A stretch of 64,000 bases of DNA from contig NZ_JBBPEV010000001.1 in assembly GCF_038069945.1 (NCBI RefSeq), forward strand, positions 62,001-126,000, in the 5' to 3' direction. The stretch comes from Aquabacterium sp. A3 (lineage in GTDB: Bacteria; Pseudomonadota; Gammaproteobacteria; Burkholderiales; Burkholderiaceae_C). The position numbers and the translations under genes were made by a program. Below the pieces are notes generated by a model, which did no database searches, was not told the origin of the DNA, and saw only the letters and a list, made by a program, of their open reading frames with translations. Shown piece after piece: positions 28,631 through 37,066 of this stretch (the stretch's first letter is position 1; every line of letters starts with the position of its first letter).

Positions 28631-31498
28631 GTGAGCGAAATGATGCAGCAGTTCAGGTCGAACTCGTACCTGTTCGGGGGCAACGCCCCATACGTTGAAG
28701 AGTTGTACGAGGCTTACCTCGACAATCCGGGCTCGGTGCCAGACAACTGGCGCGCCTACTTCGACGCCCTCCAGAACGTTCCCGCCGCCGATGGCACGCA
28801 GAGCCGAGATGTTGCTCACGCGCCGGTCGTCGAGTCGTTTGCGCAACGCGCCAAAGCCAATGCGTTTCAGGTCAAGACCAGTTCGGCCGACCTGGATGTG
28901 GCGCGCAAGCAAGTGCACGTTCAGTCCTTGATCGCTGCTTATCGTTTCCTTGGCTCCCGCTGGGCAGACCTTGACCCGCTCAAGCGTCAGGAACGCCCCA
29001 AGATCCCTGAACTTGAGCCCTCGTTTTATGGCCTGAACGAGTCCGACATGGACATGACGTTCAGCGCCACGAACACCTACTTCACCAAGTCCGAGCACAT
29101 GACCCTGCGGGAGATCGTGCAGGCCTTGCGTGAAACGTACTGCGGCAGCATCGGTGCCGAGTACATGCACATCACCGATCCGGCTGAAAAACGCTGGTGG
29201 CAAGAGCGCCTGGAAAGCATTCGCTCCAAGCCAACCTTTTCAGCCGAGAAGAAAAAGCACATCCTTGAGCGTCTGACCGCTGCGGAAGGCCTTGAGCGTT
29301 TCCTGCACACCAAGTACGTGGGGCAGAAGCGTTTTTCGCTTGAAGGTGGTGAGAGCTTCATTGCGTCGATGGACGAGCTGATCCAGCGCGGCGGCGAGCG
29401 CGGTGTGCAGGAAATCGTGATCGGCATGGCCCACCGTGGCCGCCTCAACGTGCTGGTCAACACCCTGGGCAAGCAGCCCAAGGACCTCTTCTCCGAGTTC
29501 GAGCACACCGCACCCGAGCAACTGGCCTCGGGTGACGTGAAGTACCACCAGGGCTTTTCCTCCGACGTGTCCACGCCTGGCGGCCCGGTGCACCTGTCGC
29601 TGTCGTTCAACCCATCGCACCTCGAAATCGTCAACCCGGTGGTTGAAGGTTCGGTTCGTGCGCGACAAGACCGACGGGGTGACGCCGAAGGCGACCAGGT
29701 GCTCCCCATCGTCGTGCACGGCGACGCCGCCTTTGCAGGCCAGGGCGTGGTGATGGAAACGCTGGCACTGGCCCAGACCCGTGGCTACTACACGGGCGGC
29801 ACGGTGCACATCGTCATCAACAACCAGATCGGGTTCACCACCTCCGACCCGCGCGACAGCCGCTCCACCTTGTACTGCACCGACGTGGTCAAGATGATCG
29901 AGGCGCCTGTGCTGCACGTCAACGGCGACGATCCGGAGGCCGTGGTGCTGTCCACGCAACTGGCGCTGGACTACCGCCAGGAGTTCAACAAGGATGTGGT
30001 GGTGGACATCGTCTGCTTCCGCAAGCTGGGCCACAACGAGCAGGACACGCCTGCCATGACCCAGCCCCTGATGTACAAGAAAATTGCCAAGCACCCCGGC
30101 ACCCGCAAGGTGTACGCCGATCGCCTGGTGGCCGGCGGCAGCATGTCGGCAGACACGCCCGACGCGCTGGTGAAGGCCTACCGCGAGGCCATGGAGGCAG
30201 GGCGCCACACGGTCGACCCGGTGCTGACCAATTTCAAGAGCAAGTACGCGGTTGACTGGACACCCTACCTGGGCAAGAAGTGGACCGATGCCGCTGACAC
30301 GGCGGTGCCACTGGCCGAGTTCCGTCGACTGGCCGAGCGCATCACCACCATCCCTGACAGCTTCAAGCTGCATCCCCTGGTGCAAAAGGTCATTGACGAC
30401 CGTGCGGCCATGGGCCGAGGCGAGGTCAACATCGACTGGGGCATGGGCGAACACATGGCGTTCGCGTCCCTGGTGTCCTCGGGCTATCCGGTGCGACTGT
30501 CTGGTGAAGACTGTGGTCGCGGCACGTTCACGCACCGCCACGCGGTCTTGCACGACCAGAACCGCGAGAAGTACGACGAGGGCTTTTACGTGCCTTTGCA
30601 GCACGTGGCCGAGAACCAGGCACCGTTCGTGGTGATCGACTCCATCCTCTCTGAAGAGGCGGTGTTGGGTTTTGAGTACGGTTATGCCGGCTCTGATCCC
30701 AACAGCCTGGTGATCTGGGAGGCGCAGTTCGGTGATTTCGTCAACGGCGCGCAGGTGGTGATCGACCAGTTCATCGCATCGGGCGAAGTGAAGTGGGGGC
30801 GTGCCAACGGCCTGACGTTGATGCTGCCCCACGGCTACGAAGGGCAGGGCCCCGAGCACAGCTCGGCGCGTCTGGAGCGCTTCATGCAGTTGGCCGCCGA
30901 CAACAACATGCAGATCGTGCAGCCCACCACGGCCAGCCAGATCTTCCATGTGCTGCGTCGTCAGATGGTGCGCATGTTCCGCAAGCCGCTGGTGATCATG
31001 ACGCCGAAGTCCCTGCTGCGACACAAGGACGCCACGTCGCCGCTGTCCGAGTTCACGCGCGGTGAGTTCCGCACCGTGATCAGCGAACACGACGACTCCA
31101 TCCAGGCCAGCAAGGTCAAGCGCATCATCTGCTGCTCTGGCAAGGTCTATTACGACCTGGTCAAGAAGCGCACCGAGAAGAAGTCGGACGATGTGGTGAT
31201 CCTGCGCGTCGAACAGCTCTATCCGTTCCCGCACAAGGCCTTTGCCGCCGAGATCAAGAAGTACCCCAACGCGACAGACCTGGTGTGGTGCCAGGATGAG
31301 CCGCAAAACCAGGGGGCCTGGTTCTTTGTGCAGCACTACATCCACGAGAACATGGCAGAGGGCCAGCGCCTGGGTTACGCCGGTCGTCCGGCCTCGGCCT
31401 CGCCCGCTGTGGGGTATGCGCACTTGCACATCGAGCAGCAAAAAGCGCTGCTGGATCAGGCGTTTGCCAAGCTCAAGGGTTTCGTTCTCACCAAGTAA
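28631..31498 (+). CDS. sucA: 2-oxoglutarate dehydrogenase E1 component
   Basis: Thiamine-diphosphate-dependent E1 of the 2-oxoglutarate dehydrogenase complex, 955 residues. N-terminal SYLFGGNAPYVEELYEAYL matches the E2-binding arm; AHRGRLNVLVNTLGK and SFNPSHLEIVNPVVEG mark the ThDP site; GQGVVMETL, INNQIGFTT, GHNEQDTPAMTQP, and RGTFTHRHAV follow. The GTG start at 28631 has GGGAG 7 nt upstream; ATGs at 28640/28643 are alternatives. It heads sucA-sucB-pspC-like-lpdA. A long imperfect hairpin separates it from sucB. Confidence 0.98.
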   Translation: MSEMMQQFRSNSYLFGGNAPYVEELYEAYLDNPGSVPDNWRAYFDALQNVPAADGTQSRDVAHAPVVESFAQRAKANAFQVKTSSADLDVARKQVHVQSLIAAYRFLGSRWADLDPLKRQERPKIPELEPSFYGLNESDMDMTFSATNTYFTKSEHMTLREIVQALRETYCGSIGAEYMHITDPAEKRWWQERLESIRSKPTFSAEKKKHILERLTAAEGLERFLHTKYVGQKRFSLEGGESFIASMDELIQRGGERGVQEIVIGMAHRGRLNVLVNTLGKQPKDLFSEFEHTAPEQLASGDVKYHQGFSSDVSTPGGPVHLSLSFNPSHLEIVNPVVEGSVRARQDRRGDAEGDQVLPIVVHGDAAFAGQGVVMETLALAQTRGYYTGGTVHIVINNQIGFTTSDPRDSRSTLYCTDVVKMIEAPVLHVNGDDPEAVVLSTQLALDYRQEFNKDVVVDIVCFRKLGHNEQDTPAMTQPLMYKKIAKHPGTRKVYADRLVAGGSMSADTPDALVKAYREAMEAGRHTVDPVLTNFKSKYAVDWTPYLGKKWTDAADTAVPLAEFRRLAERITTIPDSFKLHPLVQKVIDDRAAMGRGEVNIDWGMGEHMAFASLVSSGYPVRLSGEDCGRGTFTHRHAVLHDQNREKYDEGFYVPLQHVAENQAPFVVIDSILSEEAVLGFEYGYAGSDPNSLVIWEAQFGDFVNGAQVVIDQFIASGEVKWGRANGLTLMLPHGYEGQGPEHSSARLERFMQLAADNNMQIVQPTTASQIFHVLRRQMVRMFRKPLVIMTPKSLLRHKDATSPLSEFTRGEFRTVISEHDDSIQASKVKRIICCSGKVYYDLVKKRTEKKSDDVVILRVEQLYPFPHKAFAAEIKKYPNATDLVWCQDEPQNQGAWFFVQHYIHENMAEGQRLGYAGRPASASPAVGYAHLHIEQQKALLDQAFAKLKGFVLTK

Positions 31499-31514
31499 GG
31501 CACAAGGCGACGCC

Positions 31515-31574
31515 GGCGGGTGTTGCCTGGGTCAGCGCGGGTCCACAGGGCCGCTGACCGGCAACCGCCCCGCC
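31515..31574 (+). repeat. long imperfect hairpin between sucA and sucB
   Basis: Nested inverted repeats: GGCGGG (31515-31520) with CCCGCC (31569-31574), GTTGCC (31522-31527) with GGCAAC (31560-31565), and GTCAGCG (31531-31537) with CGCTGAC (31552-31558). No T-run follows. It may tune the E1:E2 ratio by partial termination or mRNA processing. Confidence 0.65.
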
Positions 31575-31601
31575 TGGTGAGCGCGAATGGAGATACATAT
31601 C

Positions 31602-32882
31602 ATGGCAATCATCGACGTCAAGGTTCCCCAACTTTCCGAGTCCGTGGCCGAGGCCACCTTGCTCCAGTGGAAAAAACGTCCCGGCGAGGCTGTCGCTGTG
31701 GATGAAATCATCATCGAGATCGAAACCGACAAGGTGGTGCTCGAAGTGCCGGCGCCTTCTGCCGGGGTCATGTGCCAGATCATCAAGAATGATGGCGACA
31801 CGGTGGTCAGCGATGAAATCATCGCCCGCATCGACACCGAAGGCCAGGAGGCCGTGAGCCCCTTGCCCTTGAAGGCCATCGAGCCTGCACCGGCGGCGGC
31901 CCCGGCGGCCGCACCCGCGGCAGCCACGGGCGGAGCGAAATCGGATGTGGCCATGCCGGCGGCGTCCAAGCTCATGGCCGACAACGGCCTGACGGCCGCA
32001 CAAGTGACCGGCACCGGCAAAGATGGCCGCATCACCAAGGGCGATGTGCTGGCCGCTGTGCAAAGTGGCGCCAAACCTGCGGCAGCCCCCGCGCCTGCGG
32101 CGGGCTCCAGCATCCCCACGGGGGTGCCGTCCAGCAGCCTGCCAGCGGTCAATGCGCCCATGCCCCGTGTGAACCTGGGCGAACGCCCCGAGCAGCGCGT
32201 GCCCATGAGCCGTCTGCGTGCCCGCGTGGCCGAGCGCCTGCTGCAGTCGCAAGCCACCAACGCCATCCTGACCACGTTCAATGAAGTGAACATGGCGCCC
32301 GTGATGGAGATGCGCAAGAAGTTCCAGGAAAAGTTCGAGAAGGAGCACGGTGTCAAGCTGGGCTTCATGAGCTTCTTCGTCAAGGCTGCGGTGCATGCGC
32401 TCAAGAAGTATCCGGTGATCAATGCCTCGGTGGATGGCAACGACATCGTGTACCACGGTTACTTCGACATCGGTGTGGCCGTGGGCTCGCCGCGTGGTCT
32501 GGTCGTGCCCGTGCTGCGCAATGCAGATCAAATGACCTTCTCGGAAATCGAAAAGAAGATCGCCGAGTTTGGCGTGAAGGCCCGTGACGGCAAGCTGGGC
32601 ATTGAAGAGATGACCGGCGGCACGTTCTCGATCTCCAACGGTGGCGTGTTCGGCTCGATGCTGTCCACCCCCATCATCAACCCGCCTCAATCGGCGATCC
32701 TCGGTGTGCACGCCACCAAGGACCGTGCCGTGGTGGAAAACGGTCAGATCGTGATCCGCCCGATCAACTACCTGGCCATGTCGTACGACCACCGCATCAT
32801 CGACGGCCGCGAAGCCGTTCTGGGGCTGGTGGCCATGAAGGAAGCGCTGGAAGACCCGGCGCGCCTGCTGTTCGATATCTGA
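31602..32882 (+). CDS. sucB: dihydrolipoyl succinyltransferase (2-oxoglutarate dehydrogenase E2)
   Basis: E2 core of the 2-oxoglutarate dehydrogenase complex, 426 residues. One lipoyl domain with the modified K44 (ETDKVVLEV), an Ala/Pro linker, a peripheral subunit-binding domain ([30 protein letters not shown] region, about 125-155), a second Ala/Pro linker, and the catalytic domain with [13 protein letters not shown] near the C-terminus. Start at 31602 with GGAGA upstream. Followed by a GC-rich hairpin without T-run. Confidence 0.98.
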   Translation: MAIIDVKVPQLSESVAEATLLQWKKRPGEAVAVDEIIIEIETDKVVLEVPAPSAGVMCQIIKNDGDTVVSDEIIARIDTEGQEAVSPLPLKAIEPAPAAAPAAAPAAATGGAKSDVAMPAASKLMADNGLTAAQVTGTGKDGRITKGDVLAAVQSGAKPAAAPAPAAGSSIPTGVPSSSLPAVNAPMPRVNLGERPEQRVPMSRLRARVAERLLQSQATNAILTTFNEVNMAPVMEMRKKFQEKFEKEHGVKLGFMSFFVKAAVHALKKYPVINASVDGNDIVYHGYFDIGVAVGSPRGLVVPVLRNADQMTFSEIEKKIAEFGVKARDGKLGIEEMTGGTFSISNGGVFGSMLSTPIINPPQSAILGVHATKDRAVVENGQIVIRPINYLAMSYDHRIIDGREAVLGLVAMKEALEDPARLLFDI

Positions 32883-32894
32883 CGAGTTTTGCGG

Positions 32895-32924
32895 CCGGGC
32901 GGGCCCCACAAGGGCCCGCTCCGG
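32895..32924 (+). repeat. hairpin between sucB and the PspC-like gene
   Basis: Perfect 8-bp arms GCGGGCCC / GGGCCCGC with a short loop, extended by CCGG on both sides, 13 nt after the sucB stop. No T-run. Probably a 3'-end stabiliser or weak terminator within the operon. Confidence 0.6.
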
Positions 32925-32952
32925 ACCTGCATCCCTGACGGAGACCTTGCCC

Positions 32953-33294
32953 ATGTCCCTGGCCGATGAACTGGAACGCCTGGCCGCCCTGCGTGAACGC
33001 GGTGTGCTCAGCGATGACGAGTTTGCTCGTCTGAAGGTGCAGTTGATCGAGCAGGGGGCGGTGCGTCCGCTCGATCCCAACCGCTCCGACCTGGCCGTGA
33101 ACCGGCTGCGCCGATCGCGCAGCGACCGCTGGCTGGGCGGCGTGTGTGGTGGCCTGGCCGAGCAGACCTCGCTGGAATCCTGGGTCTGGCGGCTGGCCTT
33201 TGCGGGCCTGTTCCTGTTTTGGGGTGCCGGTCTACTGTTTTACATCCTGCTGTGGATTTTCGTCCCTGACGAGTCATCCCCGGCACAACCTTGA
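32953..33294 (+). CDS. small SHOCT/PspC-like membrane protein
   Basis: A 113-residue protein. The N-terminal 35 residues (ELERLAALRERGVLSDDEFARLKVQLI) match the short SHOCT oligomerisation motif. Residues about 57-108 form a PspC domain: RSRSDRWLGGVCGGLAE, then two close membrane helices ending FYILLWIFVPDE. PspC proteins sense inner-membrane stress. The ATG at 32953 follows GGAGAC. It sits between sucB and lpdA, 20 bp from lpdA, so a membrane-stress-like protein is co-transcribed with a TCA-cycle complex. Function here is unknown. Confidence 0.88.
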   Translation: MSLADELERLAALRERGVLSDDEFARLKVQLIEQGAVRPLDPNRSDLAVNRLRRSRSDRWLGGVCGGLAEQTSLESWVWRLAFAGLFLFWGAGLLFYILLWIFVPDESSPAQP

Positions 33295-33314
33295 CCTCAC
33301 AAAGGCAGGCAAGC

Positions 33315-34754
33315 ATGTCCCAACAATTTGACGTGGTCGTCATCGGCGCCGGTCCCGGCGGTTACATCGCAGCCATTCGCGCAGCCCAGTTGGGCTTCAA
33401 GGTGGCCTGCATCGACGAGTGGAAGAACGCAAAGGGTGGTCCTGCCCCCGGAGGCACCTGCACCAACGTCGGCTGCATCCCGTCGAAGGCGCTGCTGCAG
33501 TCGTCCGAGCACTATGAGCAAGCCGCCCACCACTTCGTGGACCATGGCATCACCGTGGAAGGCTTGTCGATTGACGTGAACAAGATGGTGGCCCGCAAGG
33601 ACACCGTCGTGAAGCAGAACAACGACGGCATCCTGTACCTGTTCAAGAAGAACAAGGTGACCTTCTTCCACGGGCGTGGTTCGTTTGCCAAGGCCGCTGA
33701 GGGTGCTTACGAGATCGCCGTGACGGGCGACAAGCCTGACACGCTCGTGGCCAAGCACGTGGTGGTGGCCACGGGCTCGAGCGCACGCCAGCTGGCGGGT
33801 GCCGAGTTCGATGAGAAGTTCATCCTCTCCAACGAGGGAGCCCTTGCCCTGACCGAGACGCCCAAGAAGCTGGGCGTGATCGGCTCGGGCGTGATCGGGC
33901 TGGAAATGGGCTCGGTGTGGCGCCGCCTGGGCGCCGAGGTGACCGTGCTGGAAGCCATGCCCACCTTCCTGGCCGCTGTGGACGAGCAGGTGGCCAAGGA
34001 GGCCCAGAAGCTGTTCACCAAGCAAGGCCTGAAGCTGCAGTTGGGCGTGAAGATTGGCGACATCAAGGTCACGAAGCGGGGCAAGGCCACGGGCGTGAGC
34101 GTGGCCTACACCGACGCGGCTGGCGCCGCCCAGTCGCTGGACGTGGACAAGCTGATCGTGTCGATTGGCCGGGTGCCCAACACGCAGGGCCTGAGCGCCG
34201 AGAGCGTGGGCCTGAAGCTGGACGAACGCGGCGCCATCGTGGTGGACGACGACTGCAAGACCAACCTGCCCAATGTGTGGGCGGTGGGTGATGTGGTGCG
34301 TGGCCCCATGCTGGCCCACAAGGCTGAAGAAGAAGGCGTGGCCGTGGCCGAGCGCATCGCTGGTCAACACGGACACGTCGATTTCAATCTCATCCCCTGG
34401 GTGATTTACACCAGCCCGGAGATCGCCTGGGTCGGCAAAACCGAACAGGCGCTGAAAGCGGAGGGCCGGCCCTACAAGGCCGGTTCCTTCCCCTTCATTG
34501 CCAACGGGCGTGCCCGTGCGCTGGGTGACACCACCGGCTTCGTCAAGTTCATCGCCGACGAGAAGACGGACGAGATTCTGGGCGTGCACATCATCGGCCC
34601 CTTTGCCAGCGAGCTGATCGCCGAGGCCTGCGTGGCCATGGCGTTCAAGGCCAGCGCCGAAGACATCGCGCGCATCTGCCACGCCCACCCCAGTCTGAGC
34701 GAGTCGACCAAAGAGGCCGCACTGGCTGTGGACAAGCGGACGCTGAACTTCTGA
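33315..34754 (+). CDS. lpdA: dihydrolipoamide dehydrogenase (E3)
   Basis: Flavoprotein E3, 479 residues, which reoxidises lipoyl groups with NAD+. FAD motif VVIGAGPGGYIAA near 8-20; redox cysteines C49 and C54 (GGTCTNVGCIPSK); NAD motif GVIGSGVIGLEMGSVW; C-terminal dimer active site CHAHPSLSEST with the catalytic His. It closes the 2-oxoglutarate dehydrogenase cluster and may also serve the pyruvate complex at the right edge, though aceF is truncated so a second lpd cannot be ruled out. A terminator-like hairpin follows. Confidence 0.98.
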   Translation: MSQQFDVVVIGAGPGGYIAAIRAAQLGFKVACIDEWKNAKGGPAPGGTCTNVGCIPSKALLQSSEHYEQAAHHFVDHGITVEGLSIDVNKMVARKDTVVKQNNDGILYLFKKNKVTFFHGRGSFAKAAEGAYEIAVTGDKPDTLVAKHVVVATGSSARQLAGAEFDEKFILSNEGALALTETPKKLGVIGSGVIGLEMGSVWRRLGAEVTVLEAMPTFLAAVDEQVAKEAQKLFTKQGLKLQLGVKIGDIKVTKRGKATGVSVAYTDAAGAAQSLDVDKLIVSIGRVPNTQGLSAESVGLKLDERGAIVVDDDCKTNLPNVWAVGDVVRGPMLAHKAEEEGVAVAERIAGQHGHVDFNLIPWVIYTSPEIAWVGKTEQALKAEGRPYKAGSFPFIANGRARALGDTTGFVKFIADEKTDEILGVHIIGPFASELIAEACVAMAFKASAEDIARICHAHPSLSESTKEAALAVDKRTLNF

Positions 34755-34803
34755 ATGGTGCAGACCACGCGATAATCACCGCACCTGAGCACAGGTGTGA
34801 TCG

Positions 34804-34834
34804 AGCAAGGGGCGGCTGAGCTGCCCCTTTTGCT
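34804..34834 (+). terminator. terminator-like hairpin after lpdA
   Basis: AGCAAGGGGC pairs with GCCCCTTTTGCT around a 9-nt loop, with the T-run inside the descending arm, about 50 nt after the lpdA stop and 38 nt before the zapE ATG. Confidence 0.65.
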
Positions 34835-34871
34835 TGATGCGCCCGGATCACCTCTTCAAACCCGCGTCATC

Positions 34872-35984
34872 ATGCCCGCCTACACGCAATCCGTCACCCA
34901 ACTCTATGAGCAGAGCCTGGCCGAGCGGGGCTACAAGGCCGATGATGCCCAGCGCAAGGGCATCGCAGCCCTGCAACGCTGCCAGGACGAGTGGGCCAAC
35001 TACAAGGCCAAGCGCAGCAACGCCTTGACCAAGATGCTGCGCTATCCCGACCTGCCCAAGGGCGTGTACATGTACGGTGGGGTGGGGCGGGGCAAGAGCT
35101 TCATCATGGACTGCTTCTACAACGCCGTCCCGCTGGAGCGCAAAACCCGCTTGCACTTTCACGAGTTCATGCGCGAGGTGCACCGTCAGTTGCACGAACT
35201 GAAAGGCCAGCAAGACCCGCTGGAAGTGCTGGCCAAGCGCATGTCGCGCAAGCACCGCCTGATCTGCTTTGACGAGTTTCACGTGGCCGACGTGACGGAC
35301 GCCATGATCCTCTACAAGCTGCTGGACGCGATGTTTCGCAACCGCATGAGCATCGTCACCACGTCGAACTTCCACCCCGACGGGCTGTACCCCAACGGAC
35401 TGCACCGCGACCGCATCCTGCCGGCCATCGAGCTGTTGAAGAGCCAGCTGGAGGTGATCAATGTGGACAGTGGCACCGACTACCGCCGCCGCACGCTGGA
35501 GCTGGCCCGCCTGTACCTGACCCCGCTGAATGATCAGACCGATGCCGAGATGGGCGCCATCTTCGACCAACTGGCCGAATCGGCCGATGAAGAGCCGGCC
35601 CTGAACATCGAGCACCGGGTGTTGCAGGCCCGCCGTCGTGCGGGTGGTGTGGTGTGGTTTGACTTTCAAACCTTGTGTGGCGGTCCGCGCTCACAGAACG
35701 ACTATCTGGAGCTGGCGTCGCGCTTTCACACGGTGATGCTGAGCAACGTGCCCCACATGCCGGTGCGCCTGGCATCAGAAGCGCGACGCTTCACCTGGCT
35801 GGTGGATGTGATGTACGACCGCCGCTGCAAGCTGGTGGTGTCGGCCGAGGTGCCGCCCGAGGCGCTCTACACCGAAGGGCCCATGTCACATGAGTTTCCG
35901 CGCACGGTGTCGCGCCTCAACGAGATGCAATCGAAGGAATACCTCAGCGAAGAGCGCCGCGTGGTGGACACCTCGCTGACCTGA
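34872..35984 (+). CDS. zapE: cell division ATPase ZapE (AFG1 family)
   Basis: A 370-residue AFG1-type AAA ATPase. Walker A is GGVGRGKSFIMD near residues 70-81, Walker B is LICFDEFHVADV, sensor-1 is the TTSN segment, and the C-terminal FDFQTLCGGPRSQNDYLELA is family typical. In E. coli ZapE binds FtsZ and is needed under stress or low oxygen. Start at 34872 (MPAYTQSVTQLYEQ), the usual N-terminus; the frame is open upstream but overlaps the terminator. It converges with the PP2C gene (4 bp between stops). Confidence 0.95.
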   Translation: MPAYTQSVTQLYEQSLAERGYKADDAQRKGIAALQRCQDEWANYKAKRSNALTKMLRYPDLPKGVYMYGGVGRGKSFIMDCFYNAVPLERKTRLHFHEFMREVHRQLHELKGQQDPLEVLAKRMSRKHRLICFDEFHVADVTDAMILYKLLDAMFRNRMSIVTTSNFHPDGLYPNGLHRDRILPAIELLKSQLEVINVDSGTDYRRRTLELARLYLTPLNDQTDAEMGAIFDQLAESADEEPALNIEHRVLQARRRAGGVVWFDFQTLCGGPRSQNDYLELASRFHTVMLSNVPHMPVRLASEARRFTWLVDVMYDRRCKLVVSAEVPPEALYTEGPMSHEFPRTVSRLNEMQSKEYLSEERRVVDTSLT

Positions 35985-35988
35985 AACC

Positions 35989-36753
35989 TCAGGCCAGGGC
36001 CTCGACACGCACCAGGGCCAGTGACAGGTTGTCACCACCCCCACGGGCGCGGTGCCGGGCTTTGGTGACCAGCATTTCTGCCGCTTCACGTGGCGGCAAG
36101 GTGTGCACGATGGCCCCCAGTTCTTTGGGCGTGAAGTAGTGCCACAGCCCGTCCGAGCACACCAGCAAGGTGTCGCCCACCTCCAGATGCCCAATGCGGT
36201 GGATGGGGCAGGGGGGCTCTGTCTGAGCCCCCAGGCAGGCCGTCAGCAGGTTGGACTGCGGGTGGACATTGGCCTCTTCTTCGGTGATCTGGCCCTCTTC
36301 TACCAGCTTCTGCACAAAAGAATGGTCGATGGTGCGATGGGCCAGGTCCGGGCCGTTGAAGTGATACACCCGGGTGTCGCCCACGTGCACCACGTAGGCC
36401 GAGCGATCCGGGTTGACGATGAACGCGCCGATGGTGCTGTGAGGCTCTTCTTCGAACGCCATCGCCGTCAGCCGGATCATGAGGTGGCTCTCATTGACCA
36501 GTTGATCCAGTGTGTGATCGGTCGGGTCCTGGGTGGGCACGTAGCGCTCGAACACCTGACGCGCCGTCAGGATGACCTGATCGGCCGCCTTGCGACCACC
36601 GCTTTTGCCCCCCATGCCATCGGCAACGACCGCCATCAGGCACCCATTGAAACGGCCGTGGGTGAGCACCACCACCTGATCTTGCTGGTAAAGCCGATCG
36701 CCCCGGTGAATGCCGGTGGCTGCAACCAGTCGAAATGGTGTGGTGTCGAACAT
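35989..36753 (-). CDS. PP2C-family serine/threonine phosphatase
   Basis: A 254-residue single-domain PPM/PP2C phosphatase. Metal and phosphate residues are visible: RLYQQDQ near the N-terminus, VVADGMGGKSGG, VHVGDTRVYHF, LLVCSDGLWHYF, and GGGDNLSLALV at the C-terminus. It would remove phosphate from Ser/Thr, possibly opposing a kinase outside the window. The start could also be GTG at 36780 (with GAGG upstream); ATG 36753 lacks a ribosome site. It diverges from the DUF465 gene. Confidence 0.9.
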   Translation of the reverse strand: MFDTTPFRLVAATGIHRGDRLYQQDQVVVLTHGRFNGCLMAVVADGMGGKSGGRKAADQVILTARQVFERYVPTQDPTDHTLDQLVNESHLMIRLTAMAFEEEPHSTIGAFIVNPDRSAYVVHVGDTRVYHFNGPDLAHRTIDHSFVQKLVEEGQITEEEANVHPQSNLLTACLGAQTEPPCPIHRIGHLEVGDTLLVCSDGLWHYFTPKELGAIVHTLPPREAAEMLVTKARHRARGGGDNLSLALVRVEALA

Positions 36754-36855
36754 CTGAAAACTATAATCGTGAAAGTGCACGCCGCCTCGGGTTGTTCTCT
36801 TCAGGAGATCCCCACGTTCGGGCGGATGTGATCAGGTTCGTTGCTTTTTCTGTTC

Positions 36856-37059
36856 ATGCAAGACAATCTGCACTCTCCCCAGCGGCGCCTGATCGAACTG
36901 CGCATGGAACATGCCGATCTCGACAGCCTCATCGACCGTGCCGCCGAGCACGCCCCGTTGGACGAGCTGACATTGCGCCGTCTGAAAAAACGCCGCCTTT
37001 CGCTGCGAGATCAAATCAGGCGCCTGGAGCTCATGCTGGACCCCAAAGAGCCGGCATGA
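36856..37059 (+). CDS. DUF465 (YdcH-family) small protein
   Basis: A 67-residue, highly charged helical protein with the DUF465 pattern: RRLIELRMEHADLDSLIDR, then PLDELTLRRLKKRRLSLRDQIRRLE. It probably folds as a coiled-coil hairpin. Function unknown in all bacteria. ATG at 36856 chosen from the family N-terminus; a TTG at 36841 is possible. TATAAT at 36762-36767 may be its -10 box. It converges with glnD (7 bp between stops). Confidence 0.88.
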   Translation: MQDNLHSPQRRLIELRMEHADLDSLIDRAAEHAPLDELTLRRLKKRRLSLRDQIRRLELMLDPKEPA

Positions 37060-37066
37060 CCACCGC

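Noticed and set aside
29240..31441. 733-codon open frame antisense to sucA
   Set aside because: No domain is recognisable and sucA on the other strand is certain.
34772..34777. GATAAT as a zapE promoter
   Set aside because: No acceptable -35 box lies at the right distance, and a terminator-like hairpin lies between it and zapE.
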